Below are positions 1-10,454 of a stretch of DNA of 64,000 nt, piece after piece (within the stretch, counting starts at the first letter, position 1; every line of letters begins with the position of its first letter). A program made the translations under genes and the position numbers. The stretch is from CAYSCZ01 sp964429655 (GTDB lineage Bacteria; Bacteroidota; Bacteroidia; Cytophagales; Cyclobacteriaceae): NCBI GenBank assembly GCA_964429655.1, contig CAYSCZ010000005.1:1-64000 (forward strand). The letters run 5' to 3'. The notes under the pieces were generated by a model. That model saw nothing but the letters and a program-made list of their open reading frames with translations. It was not told the DNA's origin and searched no databases.

Positions 1-55
1 GATTTTTTGGGCTTTAACCCTTCATGACAAAATTCCAATGACAATTCTGGGTTAA
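1..55 (-). repeat. Edge-truncated copy of a dispersed terminal-inverted-repeat element
   Basis: Read on the minus strand, this stretch matches 15,095-15,150 almost base for base. It begins with the same end motif, TTAACCCAGAATTGTCA, and runs through a short GGGTTAAAGCCC hairpin. Only three differences are visible over about 55 bases: one indel and two substitutions. The copy is cut by the window edge, so its full length is unknown. It lies in the opposite orientation to the complete copy at 15,095-15,267 and 45 bp beyond the stop codon of the TolC-type gene. No transposase is visible, so it is probably a non-autonomous (MITE- or REP-like) repeat; this is inference. Confidence 0.75.
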
Positions 56-100
56 ATTCTTGACTGATAGAATAGGATGTATATAAATTAATCAATCTTC

Positions 101-1450
101 TTATTCGGCATCCTGATCATACGCTCTCAACAGCCCCCCTGTCAAACGCATCAAGGTAACTTTAGCGTCTATCAGGTTGTAAACAGACTGTAATCTTTGC
201 GTGGCAGCCGTTAGGCTGTTGTTTTGGACAGTCCTGAAATCGAAAGAGTTGATTGAACCATTTTTAAATTTATCCTGTGATATTTCCAGGTTGGTTTTCG
301 CTACTTCATATTGCCTATCTGCAATTCCAAGCAGTTGCTTTCTGATGTTGTATTCATCCAACGCATTAGCCATGTCGATCGTCAAAGATCGTTTCAACTG
401 ATCAACCTGAAGGTTGGCGATATTTTCATTTTTGATGGCATTTTGTATGGCACGGTTAATTCTTCCACCATTAAATAAAGTAAAGGAAATTGTAAAATTA
501 GCTCCATACCGCTTTGTGATCGCATTAGTAATGGGTTCATCAAAACTACCGCCCCCTGCCAATGATGCACCGGACAGATCCTGACGATCCCGGTTGTATG
601 AATAGAAGGAATTTAGGCTTACCGATGGATAACGGTCAGTTTTGGCCAGACGGGTTTCATCTTTGAAAACAGATTGGGTAATATATTGTGTCTTAAGGTT
701 GATATTATCCTTAAACATCTTGTTTTCCAGTTCAGCATAAGTGTAATTCTCTATTTCTGCCTCCATCTCATCGATAAAATCATATGCTTTAAATGGTTCT
801 TCCGATAACAACAGGTTGAAATTTCTAAGTATGTTCCTGTAAAGAAGCTGTTGGTTAACGTACTGAATGGAGTCAGTAAGATAATTGCCCTCCTCCAACA
901 ATAGATCACTGGTCACAGCACTTCCTAACTCATATTTTGTTTGCAAGTAGTCATAACGATCCTTAGACAGTTTCAATTGATTTTCAAATTCTTCCATTCT
1001 TCGTTTTTCAAGCTGTGCCTGATAGTAGGCCGTCATTATTGCCTGAATGGTATTGGCAATAACAATTGAAGCGTTGCCCTGACTTTGTTGCTGTAACCTT
1101 TCCAGCCGATCTTTAGTGATATTAGCCCTAAAACCCTGAAAGATGATCCAGTTAAGATTTACTGAAGGAACTATGGTTCTGTTTGTGATATCACCTGAAA
1201 GGAAAGAGGCAGGATTATCAATATTGGTCGTGGTATTATTCTGAGCAGCGTCCAGCGTTACTGTAGGATAGCGGCCAGCCTGTCCCCAATCATTGTTATT
1301 ATTTGCTATCTCCACATTTTGTCTTTCGATACGAATGGCAAAATTTCGCTCCAACCCAATTTTAATGGCCTCATCCAAAGAAAGCTGTTGCTGAGGCTTC
1401 GCAATAAAAGCCTGAAATAAAAATACAAATAAAATAATTAAGAATCTCAT
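101..1450 (-). CDS. TolC-family outer membrane efflux channel
   Basis: A 449-residue outer membrane efflux protein. It should form the trimeric channel that lets an RND pump and its periplasmic adaptor expel substrates across both membranes. A signal peptide of about 18 residues is visible, followed by the two long helical, repeat-like halves of the OEP family, with many Asn/Gln-rich coiled stretches and the motif RLTGGLL near the C-terminus. Length is normal for the family. It is the last gene of a minus-strand run, 29 bp after an RND permease, and is the only channel gene beside two adaptor-pump pairs, so it may serve both. Substrates cannot be deduced. Confidence 0.93.
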   Translation of the reverse strand: MRFLIILFVFLFQAFIAKPQQQLSLDEAIKIGLERNFAIRIERQNVEIANNNNDWGQAGRYPTVTLDAAQNNTTTNIDNPASFLSGDITNRTIVPSVNLNWIIFQGFRANITKDRLERLQQQSQGNASIVIANTIQAIMTAYYQAQLEKRRMEEFENQLKLSKDRYDYLQTKYELGSAVTSDLLLEEGNYLTDSIQYVNQQLLYRNILRNFNLLLSEEPFKAYDFIDEMEAEIENYTYAELENKMFKDNINLKTQYITQSVFKDETRLAKTDRYPSVSLNSFYSYNRDRQDLSGASLAGGGSFDEPITNAITKRYGANFTISFTLFNGGRINRAIQNAIKNENIANLQVDQLKRSLTIDMANALDEYNIRKQLLGIADRQYEVAKTNLEISQDKFKNGSINSFDFRTVQNNSLTAATQRLQSVYNLIDAKVTLMRLTGGLLRAYDQDAE

Positions 1451-1479
1451 ATGATTAGAAATGGTTTGAAATATGAAGA

Positions 1480-4400
1480 TTAAGCAAATTCTTTTTGAGC
1501 CATGACCCGCTTACTATCAATGATCACTCTTTCAACCTCTTCCGGGGTAGGTTTGTTGCCAGTCCAAAGCCATCTTGCATATCTTCTAACATCATTAAAC
1601 AGCACAATCAATACCGGGAAAAATAAAAGGATAATAAAAGTACCTATTAAAACACCGTAGGCGACGGATATGGCCATCGGGATTAAAAACTGAGCCTGGA
1701 AGCTGGATTCTTTAATCAATGGATACAATCCCGCCACTGTGGTGATGGATGTAAGTATGATTGGCCTAAACCTTGATAAGCCTGCCTCATAAGCAGCTTC
1801 GTGCACTGTTAATCCTTCTTCCTTCAATAAGGTATTATACTTCGCTAAAAATACGACTGCATCATTAATGATCACACCAGATAATGCTATCATACCCCAG
1901 GCACTTAATAACGATACCGGATATTCTTTATCCGCCACTGTTATCCATGTTTCGATGCCATGCCCCAAAACAGACCCCAACCAACCAAATGGAATCATCA
2001 TGATGATCATCAATGTTTGGTAGAATGACCTGAAAGTAATCATAATCAAGAATATGATAATTATAAATGCCCCTCCGAAATAGGTTCCGATCTCCTGCTG
2101 AGCCCTTTCACTTTCTTGGGCTTGTCCTCCGTATTCCACCTCTACTCCGGGAAAGTTACTGTTTATTTCAGGGCCTATTTCATTTTTAATATATCTGGTG
2201 ATCAGCGGCACCTCGGCAAAAGGATCCACCGTTCCGGCATCAACAATCACCTGTCTTTCGGTGTCGTAGTGTCTTATGCCAGCTATACCACGCTCAATTC
2301 TGTGATCTGCCACCTGGGTAAGTGGATATTGTTGATTTTGAGTATCCTTAATTTTGATCTCCTCAATCTGACCTAAGTTTATCCTTCCGGATTCCGGGTA
2401 ACGAACCCAAACCTTAACTTCATCTTTTCCTTTTTGCAATCTTTGGACTTCTTCACCAAAAAATCCTTGTCTCACCTGCTTTGTGATATCCTGATGGGTA
2501 AGCCCAAGAAAATATGCCTCCGGTTTAAGGTTAAAGAGCAGTTCGCGGTTGCCCAGTGCATAATCATCTTTGATTTCTTTTAGGGCCGGAAGGCTATCGG
2601 GAAAATTCTTTAAACGATTTTTTAAATAATCCTTGGCTGCTTTTAGTTCCTGCATATCTTCCCCTATCAACCGAACGGCAACTGGTTTACCAAACCTTTC
2701 GGGACTTCCAATGGTCAATTTCTCTGCTTCTGGCACTTCACCAATCCTGGCCCTAATCTTTTCAATCAGGTCGTAACTATCATATCCTGTGCCATCCAGT
2801 TCTTTATGGAAAATATTAATTCCTCCTGTATGCCTTCCCTGATCAGTGCCATCCATGGTATTGCCTACCCCGCTGAATGTAAATTCTATCAGGTCAAGTT
2901 GCTCGCCCGATTCATTGTTAATATCTTCATTAACTTCCCATACTTTGTCTTCAAAGTCAGCAAGATACCTTTCAACGTTATTTTCTGTGGTACCTGGTTT
3001 AAAGACAAGGTTTATCTGAAAAGAGGCAAAAGGAATATTTGGGAAGAAAGTAGCTTTTATAAACCCTCCCTGAAATAATCCTGCTACTAAAAAAAACAAT
3101 CCAATAACCGCAGCTAATGTAATCGTTTTGTACTTCATGGTAAATCTCAGCATGCTGCCGTAGATCGTATATCTTAACCAATCAATAAATTGATTGATTT
3201 TTGCCCTTATTTGAAAACCTCGCGTATTTTCTGGTTTGATCTTCAAGACCCGCTTACTGGCAAGATGGGCTGGCAAAACAAAAAAGGCTTCCAATAATGA
3301 AAAAGCAAGACTAAAAATAACCACAATAGCCATGTCCTTCAAAAACTCAAAACCACCGGTCAATATTAATAATGGGGAAAAAGCTACGATGGTAGTGGTA
3401 ATTGAAGTTGTGACTGCCGGCAGCACCTCCATCGTGCCGTTTATCGCTGCTTTTACCGGATTTTGATGCTTTTCAAAATGCGCATAAATATTCTCTGCAA
3501 TCACAATTCCATCATCGACCAGTATTCCAATCACCAATATCATCCCAAATAGTGATATCATATTGATGGTCAGCCCTACAAATGAACCGATTAAAAATAA
3601 ACCCAAAAATGAGGATGGAATACCCCATGCAACCCAGGCAGACAACCTTACATTAAGAAAAAATCCCAGTGATACCAAGACTAGGATTAGTCCTATAGCG
3701 CCATTGGTTGTAAGCATGTCAATTCGTTGGGATAAATAATCATTAAAGTTGAAAGCCACTGTGAGCTGGACAGCGGAATGATTTTCATTGAACTGTTCTA
3801 CATAATCCAACACGTAATCTGATATCAGTAGCAGGTCTTCGGTTTCTAGTTTCTGTACCTGTATCCAAACTGCCTGCGTGCCATTAAGTGTCCAGTTATT
3901 AGGAATATCAGCCCATTGTTCTTCAATTTTAGCAACATCCTTTATCAATAACTTACTGCCATCATTATTAGATCTTAATACAATTTCCCCAATTTTTTCG
4001 GCATCCGTTTTCTTGGATTTTGAACGAATCAAAAGCTCTTCATCTCTAGACTTAATAGAACCCGCAGAAATGTCCCTGTTATTTAAACTGACTGCTGTAG
4101 CTACCTGATCGAAAGTTAGGGCATAGCGGCGAAGATTAGTTTCTGAAACCTCTATACTTATTTCACGCGGATTAAAACCTATTAATCCAACCTGGGAGAT
4201 AACCTCTGAAGCAAGAAAATCTTGCTCTATTTCTTCAGCGAAACGCTTAAGCGTCATCAAATCAACATCACCTGTTAAAGCAATCCACTGAGTTGTTGAT
4301 TGTGGTTTATTTTTAAAAATTATTGATTTCTCAGCATCTTCAGGAAAAGAGTTAATGCCATCTGTGGCATTTTTTATTTCAGTGTAAATGTCGTCAATGT

Positions 4401-4701
4401 TGTAACCTTTCAGCGTTACAATGCTGATATTCGCGATATTTTCTTTCGAAGTTGATATTATTTCATCAATACCGGCTATGTTGTAAATTTCTTCCTCAAT
4501 TTTCTGTGTAATTCCTTCCTCTACTTCTTCAGGTGAAGCACCAGGGTAGTTTACATTGATGGATAAAGTCCTTGGTACCTGTGTAGGAAAGAATGAATGC
4601 CTGGTATTAAGAAAACTTGCTATCCCACCCAGTAAGGTGATGGCGATAACGATATTTGCTAATATGGGATAATTAATAAAATATGATATTACTTTTCTCA
4701 T
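1480..4701 (-). CDS. RND-family efflux permease (first pair, next to TolC)
   Basis: A 1073-residue inner membrane RND transporter of the AcrB/MexB (HAE1) type, expected to use the proton gradient to drive export. Near residue 392 is GILVDDGIVIAENI, with the adjacent Asp pair of the proton relay. A second membrane motif, GVIINDAVV, appears in the C-terminal half, and NYPGASPEEVEEGIT marks the N-terminal porter domain. The first membrane segment is at about residues 10-30. The gene follows its adaptor by 3 bp and precedes the TolC gene by 29 bp, consistent with one transcript. It is paralogous to the permease at 6,040-9,255; both carry DITKQVRQGFFGEEVQRLQ in the porter region. Confidence 0.95.
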   Translation of the reverse strand: MRKVISYFINYPILANIVIAITLLGGIASFLNTRHSFFPTQVPRTLSINVNYPGASPEEVEEGITQKIEEEIYNIAGIDEIISTSKENIANISIVTLKGYNIDDIYTEIKNATDGINSFPEDAEKSIIFKNKPQSTTQWIALTGDVDLMTLKRFAEEIEQDFLASEVISQVGLIGFNPREISIEVSETNLRRYALTFDQVATAVSLNNRDISAGSIKSRDEELLIRSKSKKTDAEKIGEIVLRSNNDGSKLLIKDVAKIEEQWADIPNNWTLNGTQAVWIQVQKLETEDLLLISDYVLDYVEQFNENHSAVQLTVAFNFNDYLSQRIDMLTTNGAIGLILVLVSLGFFLNVRLSAWVAWGIPSSFLGLFLIGSFVGLTINMISLFGMILVIGILVDDGIVIAENIYAHFEKHQNPVKAAINGTMEVLPAVTTSITTTIVAFSPLLILTGGFEFLKDMAIVVIFSLAFSLLEAFFVLPAHLASKRVLKIKPENTRGFQIRAKINQFIDWLRYTIYGSMLRFTMKYKTITLAAVIGLFFLVAGLFQGGFIKATFFPNIPFASFQINLVFKPGTTENNVERYLADFEDKVWEVNEDINNESGEQLDLIEFTFSGVGNTMDGTDQGRHTGGINIFHKELDGTGYDSYDLIEKIRARIGEVPEAEKLTIGSPERFGKPVAVRLIGEDMQELKAAKDYLKNRLKNFPDSLPALKEIKDDYALGNRELLFNLKPEAYFLGLTHQDITKQVRQGFFGEEVQRLQKGKDEVKVWVRYPESGRINLGQIEEIKIKDTQNQQYPLTQVADHRIERGIAGIRHYDTERQVIVDAGTVDPFAEVPLITRYIKNEIGPEINSNFPGVEVEYGGQAQESERAQQEIGTYFGGAFIIIIFLIMITFRSFYQTLMIIMMIPFGWLGSVLGHGIETWITVADKEYPVSLLSAWGMIALSGVIINDAVVFLAKYNTLLKEEGLTVHEAAYEAGLSRFRPIILTSITTVAGLYPLIKESSFQAQFLIPMAISVAYGVLIGTFIILLFFPVLIVLFNDVRRYARWLWTGNKPTPEEVERVIIDSKRVMAQKEFA

Positions 4702-4704
4702 ATG

Positions 4705-5898
4705 CTAATTGGCGGTTAAAACTTTGTCTGGGGATTTTTTCGCTTCTTGATCAAATTCTGAACGCTCTTCCTTTTGTTCAATCTTGTATACTTTCATGTT
4801 ATTGTAAGCATTAATAAGAGGCTCTACCACCAAATCCTGCCCTTCCTGAAGTCCGGAAAAAACCAATGTCCTGGGATTTACTTTATGAACTTCAATATAT
4901 TTTGTTTGTAAAAGTGAATCCTTCACAATGAATACTTTATTGCCCTCCATTACCGCTTCACGGGGTACCTCCATGGCATTTTCTATTTCCTTGCCCGGTA
5001 TGGAAGCTTCTAAGAACAGCCCATCATAAAGGTTTTTTGAAGCATCTGAATCCAAGGTAATATATACGTCCAGCGATTGTGTATTTTCATTTACTACTCT
5101 TCCAATCCTTGCGATTGATCCCAACCAATCGTTGCCTACTTCATCCCTAAAAACTTTTACTCGTTGGCCTGTACTGATCCATTCGATGTTTTCTGTTTCA
5201 ATATCAACCTTAAGCTCAAGCTGGTCAGTTTGTACAATTGTAGCAATGCGGTTGCCGGGATTCACGAAAGCACCCTCCTGCAAGGCAACTTCAGCAATGG
5301 TGCCGTTAAATGGGGCATATATGGCATGCTTTTGCAGGGATGACTCGGCGCTTTTTATGGAGTAATAAGTGCTAAAAATATTCCTGGTTGCTAAAAAAAC
5401 CTTTTCTTTATCTGATTTATGTTCAGGAAATACAGGTAAAGGTTCATTTATGTCGATGACATTAAAATACTTGTGCCAGGCTGAATAATTATTCTCAAAA
5501 TCAACTTTTAAATCCGGTAATATAGCTGCCAGGTCCCTTAGAAAATTACTTTTTTGTGCCCTTAAATTAAGACGGGCTTCTGTATCATCAATTTTACAAA
5601 TCAATTGCCCCTTATTAAAATTTTGACCAGCTTTCAGAGGCACGCTTCCTCGTAATATTTTACCGGTTTTTTCAGCAATCATATCCAGGCTGTGTGCTGT
5701 TATCACCCTACCATAAGAAGTGATTTCCGTTTGAATGGTGCTATACTCTACGGGAACGGTCTTCACATACTTTTTTACTATCTTAACTTCTTTTTGTTCG
5801 GGAGGGCTAATATGTTGACCTAAAAAACTACCCAGAACCATAAAAAATAACAGCACCAAAGCCGCTGATGCCAAAATGATAATTTGTCTTTTCTTCAT
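4705..5898 (-). CDS. HlyD/MFP-type periplasmic adaptor of RND efflux pump
   Basis: A 397-residue membrane fusion protein with one N-terminal membrane segment (about residues 6-24), which anchors it in the inner membrane with the rest in the periplasm. The lipoyl-like and barrel strands typical of RND adaptors are recognisable (for example YAPFNGTIAEVALQEGAFV followed by PGNRIATIV). Such adaptors bridge the RND pump and the TolC channel. It lies 3 bp upstream of its permease. Its paralog at 9,252-10,385 shares the order of motifs and the same unusual insertion around LPDLKVDF/LPDFKIDF, so the two adaptor-permease pairs probably arose by duplication. Confidence 0.92.
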   Translation of the reverse strand: MKKRQIIILASAALVLLFFMVLGSFLGQHISPPEQKEVKIVKKYVKTVPVEYSTIQTEITSYGRVITAHSLDMIAEKTGKILRGSVPLKAGQNFNKGQLICKIDDTEARLNLRAQKSNFLRDLAAILPDLKVDFENNYSAWHKYFNVIDINEPLPVFPEHKSDKEKVFLATRNIFSTYYSIKSAESSLQKHAIYAPFNGTIAEVALQEGAFVNPGNRIATIVQTDQLELKVDIETENIEWISTGQRVKVFRDEVGNDWLGSIARIGRVVNENTQSLDVYITLDSDASKNLYDGLFLEASIPGKEIENAMEVPREAVMEGNKVFIVKDSLLQTKYIEVHKVNPRTLVFSGLQEGQDLVVEPLINAYNNMKVYKIEQKEERSEFDQEAKKSPDKVLTAN

Positions 5899-6039
5899 AT
5901 AAAATCAGGTATACCGATGTATTAATTCCAATTGTTATATGCTAAAAATAGGTACATAGTTTCAATTAATTTATAGTAATTGACAAGCAGTAAAATTTAT
6001 TGTTGAACAGCAATTAAGAGGAATGATCGGTATTTGTTC

Positions 6040-9000
6040 TTATAGTTGCGATATCCTTTCTGATTCAATCATAACAGGTTCTACCTCCTCCCTACCTGGC
6101 TTTACTGGTTGATAATCGGATCCGGTAACCCATGAAATAAAACCTCTGAGTAGTCTAATCAGATAAATAACATATACTCTCATATCATTAAAAACTAATA
6201 TCATAACCGGGAAAAAGAACAAAATAAATAATGTTCCGAAAAGCACACCATAAGCAAGGGAAATAGCCATTGGTATGATGAATTGAGCCTGAAAACTTTT
6301 CTCAAGAATTAAAGGGTAAAGTCCGGCAACTGTAGTCAAAGAGGTTAAAAGAATGGCTCTAAAGCGGGCTATCCCTGCATCTTTGGCCGCATTAAATATA
6401 GACATCTTTTCTTTGAGGTTTTTGTTAAACCTATCAAGCATCACCACAGCATCATTGATGATGACACCGGATAATGCCATCATACCGTAAATACTGACAA
6501 AAGAGACCAAAGAATCATGAAACCAATGACCAAAAACAGCGCACGCCCATCCTAAGGGAAGCAAGAAAAGAATTAAAGAAGTTTGATATACTGACCTGAA
6601 ATTTAGTGTGATCAGTAGAATCATTAATAGAATAACGGGACCGATCACTTTAAAAAACGAGTCCATTTGCCGCTGCTGACCTCGCGACTGACCTTCGAAT
6701 GTATAAGTCAGCCCAGGATATTTTGCCAATAGCGGCGGAATGATGTCTGTTTTAATTTTATCTAATAGCGGGGGAAGAGGAGTTTTCACTGTTTGCAGTT
6801 CTGCATCCACTCTGATCTCTCGTTTACCATTAAAATGATTGATGTTAATGATGCCCCTTTCAATTTCATAATCAGCCAGTTCATACAATGGGTATTCAAC
6901 ATTTCCCGGCAATTTTATTTTCATTGATTCCAGCTGACTAATGGTTAACCGGTCTTCTTCAGGATAACGAACCCATACCCTGACTTCATCAGTTCCCATT
7001 TGAAGACGCTGGACCTCCTCACCAAAAAAGCCTTGTCTCACTTGCTTCGTAATGTCTTGGTGGGTGAGTCCTAGGTGATAAGCAAGCGGTTTTAGTTCCA
7101 GCTTCAATTCCCTTTGACCGACAGCAGCATTATCTACAATATCCCTTAAATCCGGAAGGTTAGAGAGCTTCTCTTTAAGTTCTTCTTTCGCATTTTTAAG
7201 ATCATCTACATCCTTACTTTTCAATGAAATGGATACCGGTTTACCCCAATAATTAGCGGAGCCCACGGTAAATTTCTCTGCTTCCGGGACTATTCCTAAC
7301 TCCTTTCTTATAAAAGAAGCAACTTGTAACCCGGAGATACCTTCCTCATCTAAGTTATCGAATTCAACCTGAATATAACCAACGTTGCTGCCATTGTAAG
7401 ACCTGTCAGAAGTCACCCCTAAAGCTATATCTATGCTTGATATGATGGTGTCAGAGACCTCTCCATCAGTGATCATGCGTTGGTGCATATCCCTGATTTG
7501 ATCTTCAAATTTTTTAAGGTAGTCCTCTACTATATTCTCCCTGGTTCCAGGCTTCAATTGTAAATCCACATTTATGTTATCAACCGGCGGACGACTAAAC
7601 GGTGTAAATTTAATAACACCTCCCTGCAGCATGCCCCAAATAATCATAATGAAAACCAGCGGTGCCGTAAATGATACCCACCTCCAGTTGAGTAAAAAGG
7701 ATATTGCAGGGCCATAAACTTTGTAACGCAGATAATCGATGAAATCCTCCATGGCCCTCCTAAAACGATGATACCATCCATGTCCATCCTTTCTCGAAAG
7801 CACCCATTTGTGGGCCAGGTGAGCCGGTAATACAAAAAATGCTTCAATTAAAGAAAATGCCAGACAAGCCATAACCACTATAGCCATTTCCTTGGTAAAG
7901 CCATTATTATCCAAAAATATTAATGGTAAAAAGGCTACGATGGTCGTTGTTACTGATATAAATACCGAAGGAAGCACCTCCATGGTACCATCAATAGCAG
8001 CTTTTTGAGGACTCTTCCCTTTTTGAAAATGTGTGTAAATATTCTCTGCTATTACGATACCATCATCTACTAAGATACCGACCACCAACAGCATACCTGT
8101 TAGTGTCAGCATATTGATGGTTATACCGGCGATATTGCCCAAAATAAACATCCCGCAGAATGATATTGGAATACCGGCGGCCACCCAAAAAGAAAGCCTT
8201 AATGAAAGAAACAAACCGAGTGTAAAAAGAACCAGAAATAAACCTGCGCCAAAATTCTTGGTCAAAAGATCTAATCTTTCCTGAAGAACACTATTAAAAT
8301 CAAAATCTGTAAATAAATCTAAGTTGCTGCTTTTAGCATTGTAGTCTTTTACATAATCATCGATAAAGGCGGATATTTTTTGTATATCCTCTTCCGGAAG
8401 CTTGCTTACACTAATCCGCACAGCACGCTGACCGTCAGAATAAAATTTATTCGGGGTGTCAGCAAATTTCATCTGAACTTCTGCTACGTCTTTGAGGAGT
8501 AATTTTGAACCATCTGTATTGGCCCTGACTATGATTTCCTCAATTACTGATGGATCAATTTTTTTGGCATTGGCCCTAATCCTGATTTCTTCCTCCGAAG
8601 TTTTAATTGTTCCTCCTGATACATCAAGGTTGTTAGTCCTAACAGCCCCAGCAAGGTCATCAAATGTTAAATCATACCTTCTCAGATCGTCTTCTGATAC
8701 TTCGATAGAGATCTCCAGATCAGGGAAACCGGACAGCCTCACCTGAGAAATCTCGCCTGAATTGAGAAAATCGTCTTCTATCAGCTGAGCGGCTTCTTTC
8801 AGTGCCTTCAGGGAAACATCTCCTTTAAGCACTAGAAATGCTGCGCCACTGGTAGACTTTTCTTTAAAAACAATTGGTTTTTCTGCAGCAACCGGAAATG
8901 AATTGATTCGATCTACAGCATTTTTAACTTCGGTGGTTACTTCGTCAAGATCGTAACCCTCTCTCATTCTTATGGAAATATTTGCAGTGTTTTCTGAAGA

Positions 9001-9255
9001 AACAGAAGTAACTTCATCTATTCCTTCAATGCCTTTGATTGCTTCTTCAACCTTGATGGTGACCCCCTCTTCCATTTCTTCAGGAGATGCACCCGGAAAA
9101 TTTACCGTTATCGTAATATTCTTCGGGGGGCTTTCAGGGAAAAATGAAGTTTTCAGGTTTAAAACATATGCCCCTGCGCCACCAACTAATGCAATAAAAA
9201 TAATAGCATTGGCCCAGATTGGATATTTTACAAAAAAAGCGACCAGATTTCTCAT
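6040..9255 (-). CDS. RND-family efflux permease (second pair)
   Basis: A 1071-residue RND exporter with the same layout as the permease at 1,480-4,701. The proton-relay motif GILVDDGIVIAENIY is near residue 393, the C-terminal GVIINDAVVMLDRF is present, and the porter motif DITKQVRQGFFGEEVQRLQ is identical to the paralog. Its start overlaps the stop of the upstream adaptor by 4 bp (ATGA), suggesting translational coupling. No dedicated channel gene follows: 141 bp downstream the next adaptor-permease pair begins, so it probably shares the TolC at 101-1,450. The two permeases are clearly diverged, which suggests different substrates or a hetero-oligomeric pump; this is inference. Confidence 0.95.
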   Translation of the reverse strand: MRNLVAFFVKYPIWANAIIFIALVGGAGAYVLNLKTSFFPESPPKNITITVNFPGASPEEMEEGVTIKVEEAIKGIEGIDEVTSVSSENTANISIRMREGYDLDEVTTEVKNAVDRINSFPVAAEKPIVFKEKSTSGAAFLVLKGDVSLKALKEAAQLIEDDFLNSGEISQVRLSGFPDLEISIEVSEDDLRRYDLTFDDLAGAVRTNNLDVSGGTIKTSEEEIRIRANAKKIDPSVIEEIIVRANTDGSKLLLKDVAEVQMKFADTPNKFYSDGQRAVRISVSKLPEEDIQKISAFIDDYVKDYNAKSSNLDLFTDFDFNSVLQERLDLLTKNFGAGLFLVLFTLGLFLSLRLSFWVAAGIPISFCGMFILGNIAGITINMLTLTGMLLVVGILVDDGIVIAENIYTHFQKGKSPQKAAIDGTMEVLPSVFISVTTTIVAFLPLIFLDNNGFTKEMAIVVMACLAFSLIEAFFVLPAHLAHKWVLSRKDGHGWYHRFRRAMEDFIDYLRYKVYGPAISFLLNWRWVSFTAPLVFIMIIWGMLQGGVIKFTPFSRPPVDNINVDLQLKPGTRENIVEDYLKKFEDQIRDMHQRMITDGEVSDTIISSIDIALGVTSDRSYNGSNVGYIQVEFDNLDEEGISGLQVASFIRKELGIVPEAEKFTVGSANYWGKPVSISLKSKDVDDLKNAKEELKEKLSNLPDLRDIVDNAAVGQRELKLELKPLAYHLGLTHQDITKQVRQGFFGEEVQRLQMGTDEVRVWVRYPEEDRLTISQLESMKIKLPGNVEYPLYELADYEIERGIININHFNGKREIRVDAELQTVKTPLPPLLDKIKTDIIPPLLAKYPGLTYTFEGQSRGQQRQMDSFFKVIGPVILLMILLITLNFRSVYQTSLILFLLPLGWACAVFGHWFHDSLVSFVSIYGMMALSGVIINDAVVMLDRFNKNLKEKMSIFNAAKDAGIARFRAILLTSLTTVAGLYPLILEKSFQAQFIIPMAISLAYGVLFGTLFILFFFPVMILVFNDMRVYVIYLIRLLRGFISWVTGSDYQPVKPGREEVEPVMIESERISQL

Positions 9256-10385
9256 GCCTTCTCCTCAACGATTTCAACCTTCATATTTTTCGAAGCGTTG
9301 GCCGGGGCTTCTACCACCAAACTTTCACCTTCTGTTAAACCACTCACAACAGCGGAATCTTTATTGATTTTATGAATATCAACTTTTTTACTTTTCAGTA
9401 AGCCATCGTGTTCTATAAAAACCTCATTCTTGTTTCGAAGAATATTTCTCGGGATGGTCATAGCATTTGGTATGGCCCTGCCGGGTATGATTGCTTTCAG
9501 AAATAATCCATCATATATATCATTTACTAAACCATTGTCGATTTTGATAAATACATTGATGGATTGATTGGTTTGATCGACGTAATCACCTTTTCGAACA
9601 ACAATGCCTTCCCAGGATATGCTTTCATCGGATTCGCTAATCACTTTGACTTTACTACCTTCCTGTACAAAACTGATATCCTCGATCTTACATGGGACCT
9701 TTAACTCTAATTGATTGGTACGAATGATGCTTGCAATATTGTTGCCCGGGTTAACCACTGAACCAATCTCTATATTTACAGCTGTAATGCTTCCATTATA
9801 TGGGGCATAGAAATAGTATTTTTTTAAATTCTCTTCCAGACTTTTAATCGCATAATATTCTGTCAGGATATTTTTGGAAGCTAAAAAAGTCTTTTCTTTG
9901 ATTGACTTAATCTCCGGCAATGGAGGAAGGTCTTCATTAAGGTCAATGATTTCGAAATAATCCCTCCAACTTTGATAATTATTTTTAAAATCGATCTTAA
10001 AATCCGGGAGTATTAAGGCTAACAAATTCAGAAAACTACTTTTTCTGGATTGAAGCGTAAGCTTTTCTTCAGTATTATTGATTTTAAACAACAGTTGCCC
10101 TTCAATAAAATTTTGACCCTCTTTTAATGGTATGGATCCATATTCCAACTTGCCTCCTACCTCAGCAGTGAGGTTTAATCTTCTGGAAGAACCAACCCGT
10201 CCATAAGCTTCAATATTTACATCAACTTCATCATAAATAACCTTGACTGTTTTAACATAATTTTTAACCTCCGGTGGTTTTCTTTCTGGTGGGGATTTCT
10301 TTTGGCTTGATAAAAAATCCATAGCCACAAAGCCTGCTGATAAGATGATAGCAACTGATATCAGGATAATAATAGTTCTTTTCAT
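9252..10385 (-). CDS. HlyD/MFP-type periplasmic adaptor of RND efflux pump (second pair)
   Basis: A membrane fusion protein of 377 residues from the chosen start. The reading frame is open 51 bp further upstream (to 10,436), but the start at 10,385 gives an N-terminus (MKRTIIILISVAIILSAG) that aligns with the paralogous adaptor (MKKRQIIILASAALVL), so it is preferred. A single N-terminal membrane helix is followed by lipoyl-like and beta-barrel regions, with YAPYNGSITAVNIEIGSVV and PGNNIASII matching the paralog. It overlaps the permease start by 4 bp. The protein should connect that permease with an outer membrane channel in the periplasm. Confidence 0.9.
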   Translation of the reverse strand: MKRTIIILISVAIILSAGFVAMDFLSSQKKSPPERKPPEVKNYVKTVKVIYDEVDVNIEAYGRVGSSRRLNLTAEVGGKLEYGSIPLKEGQNFIEGQLLFKINNTEEKLTLQSRKSSFLNLLALILPDFKIDFKNNYQSWRDYFEIIDLNEDLPPLPEIKSIKEKTFLASKNILTEYYAIKSLEENLKKYYFYAPYNGSITAVNIEIGSVVNPGNNIASIIRTNQLELKVPCKIEDISFVQEGSKVKVISESDESISWEGIVVRKGDYVDQTNQSINVFIKIDNGLVNDIYDGLFLKAIIPGRAIPNAMTIPRNILRNKNEVFIEHDGLLKSKKVDIHKINKDSAVVSGLTEGESLVVEAPANASKNMKVEIVEEKA

Positions 10386-10454
10386 AGAATTATCTTCATG
10401 CAAGTAATTAAGTAATTTTCCCGTAAAATGTTTCAACTATTTTTAGATAGCCAA

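Noticed and set aside
8972..9367. 131-residue plus-strand frame over the second RND gene
   Set aside because: It is the antisense of a strongly conserved permease and adaptor and shows the residue bias of a shadow frame.
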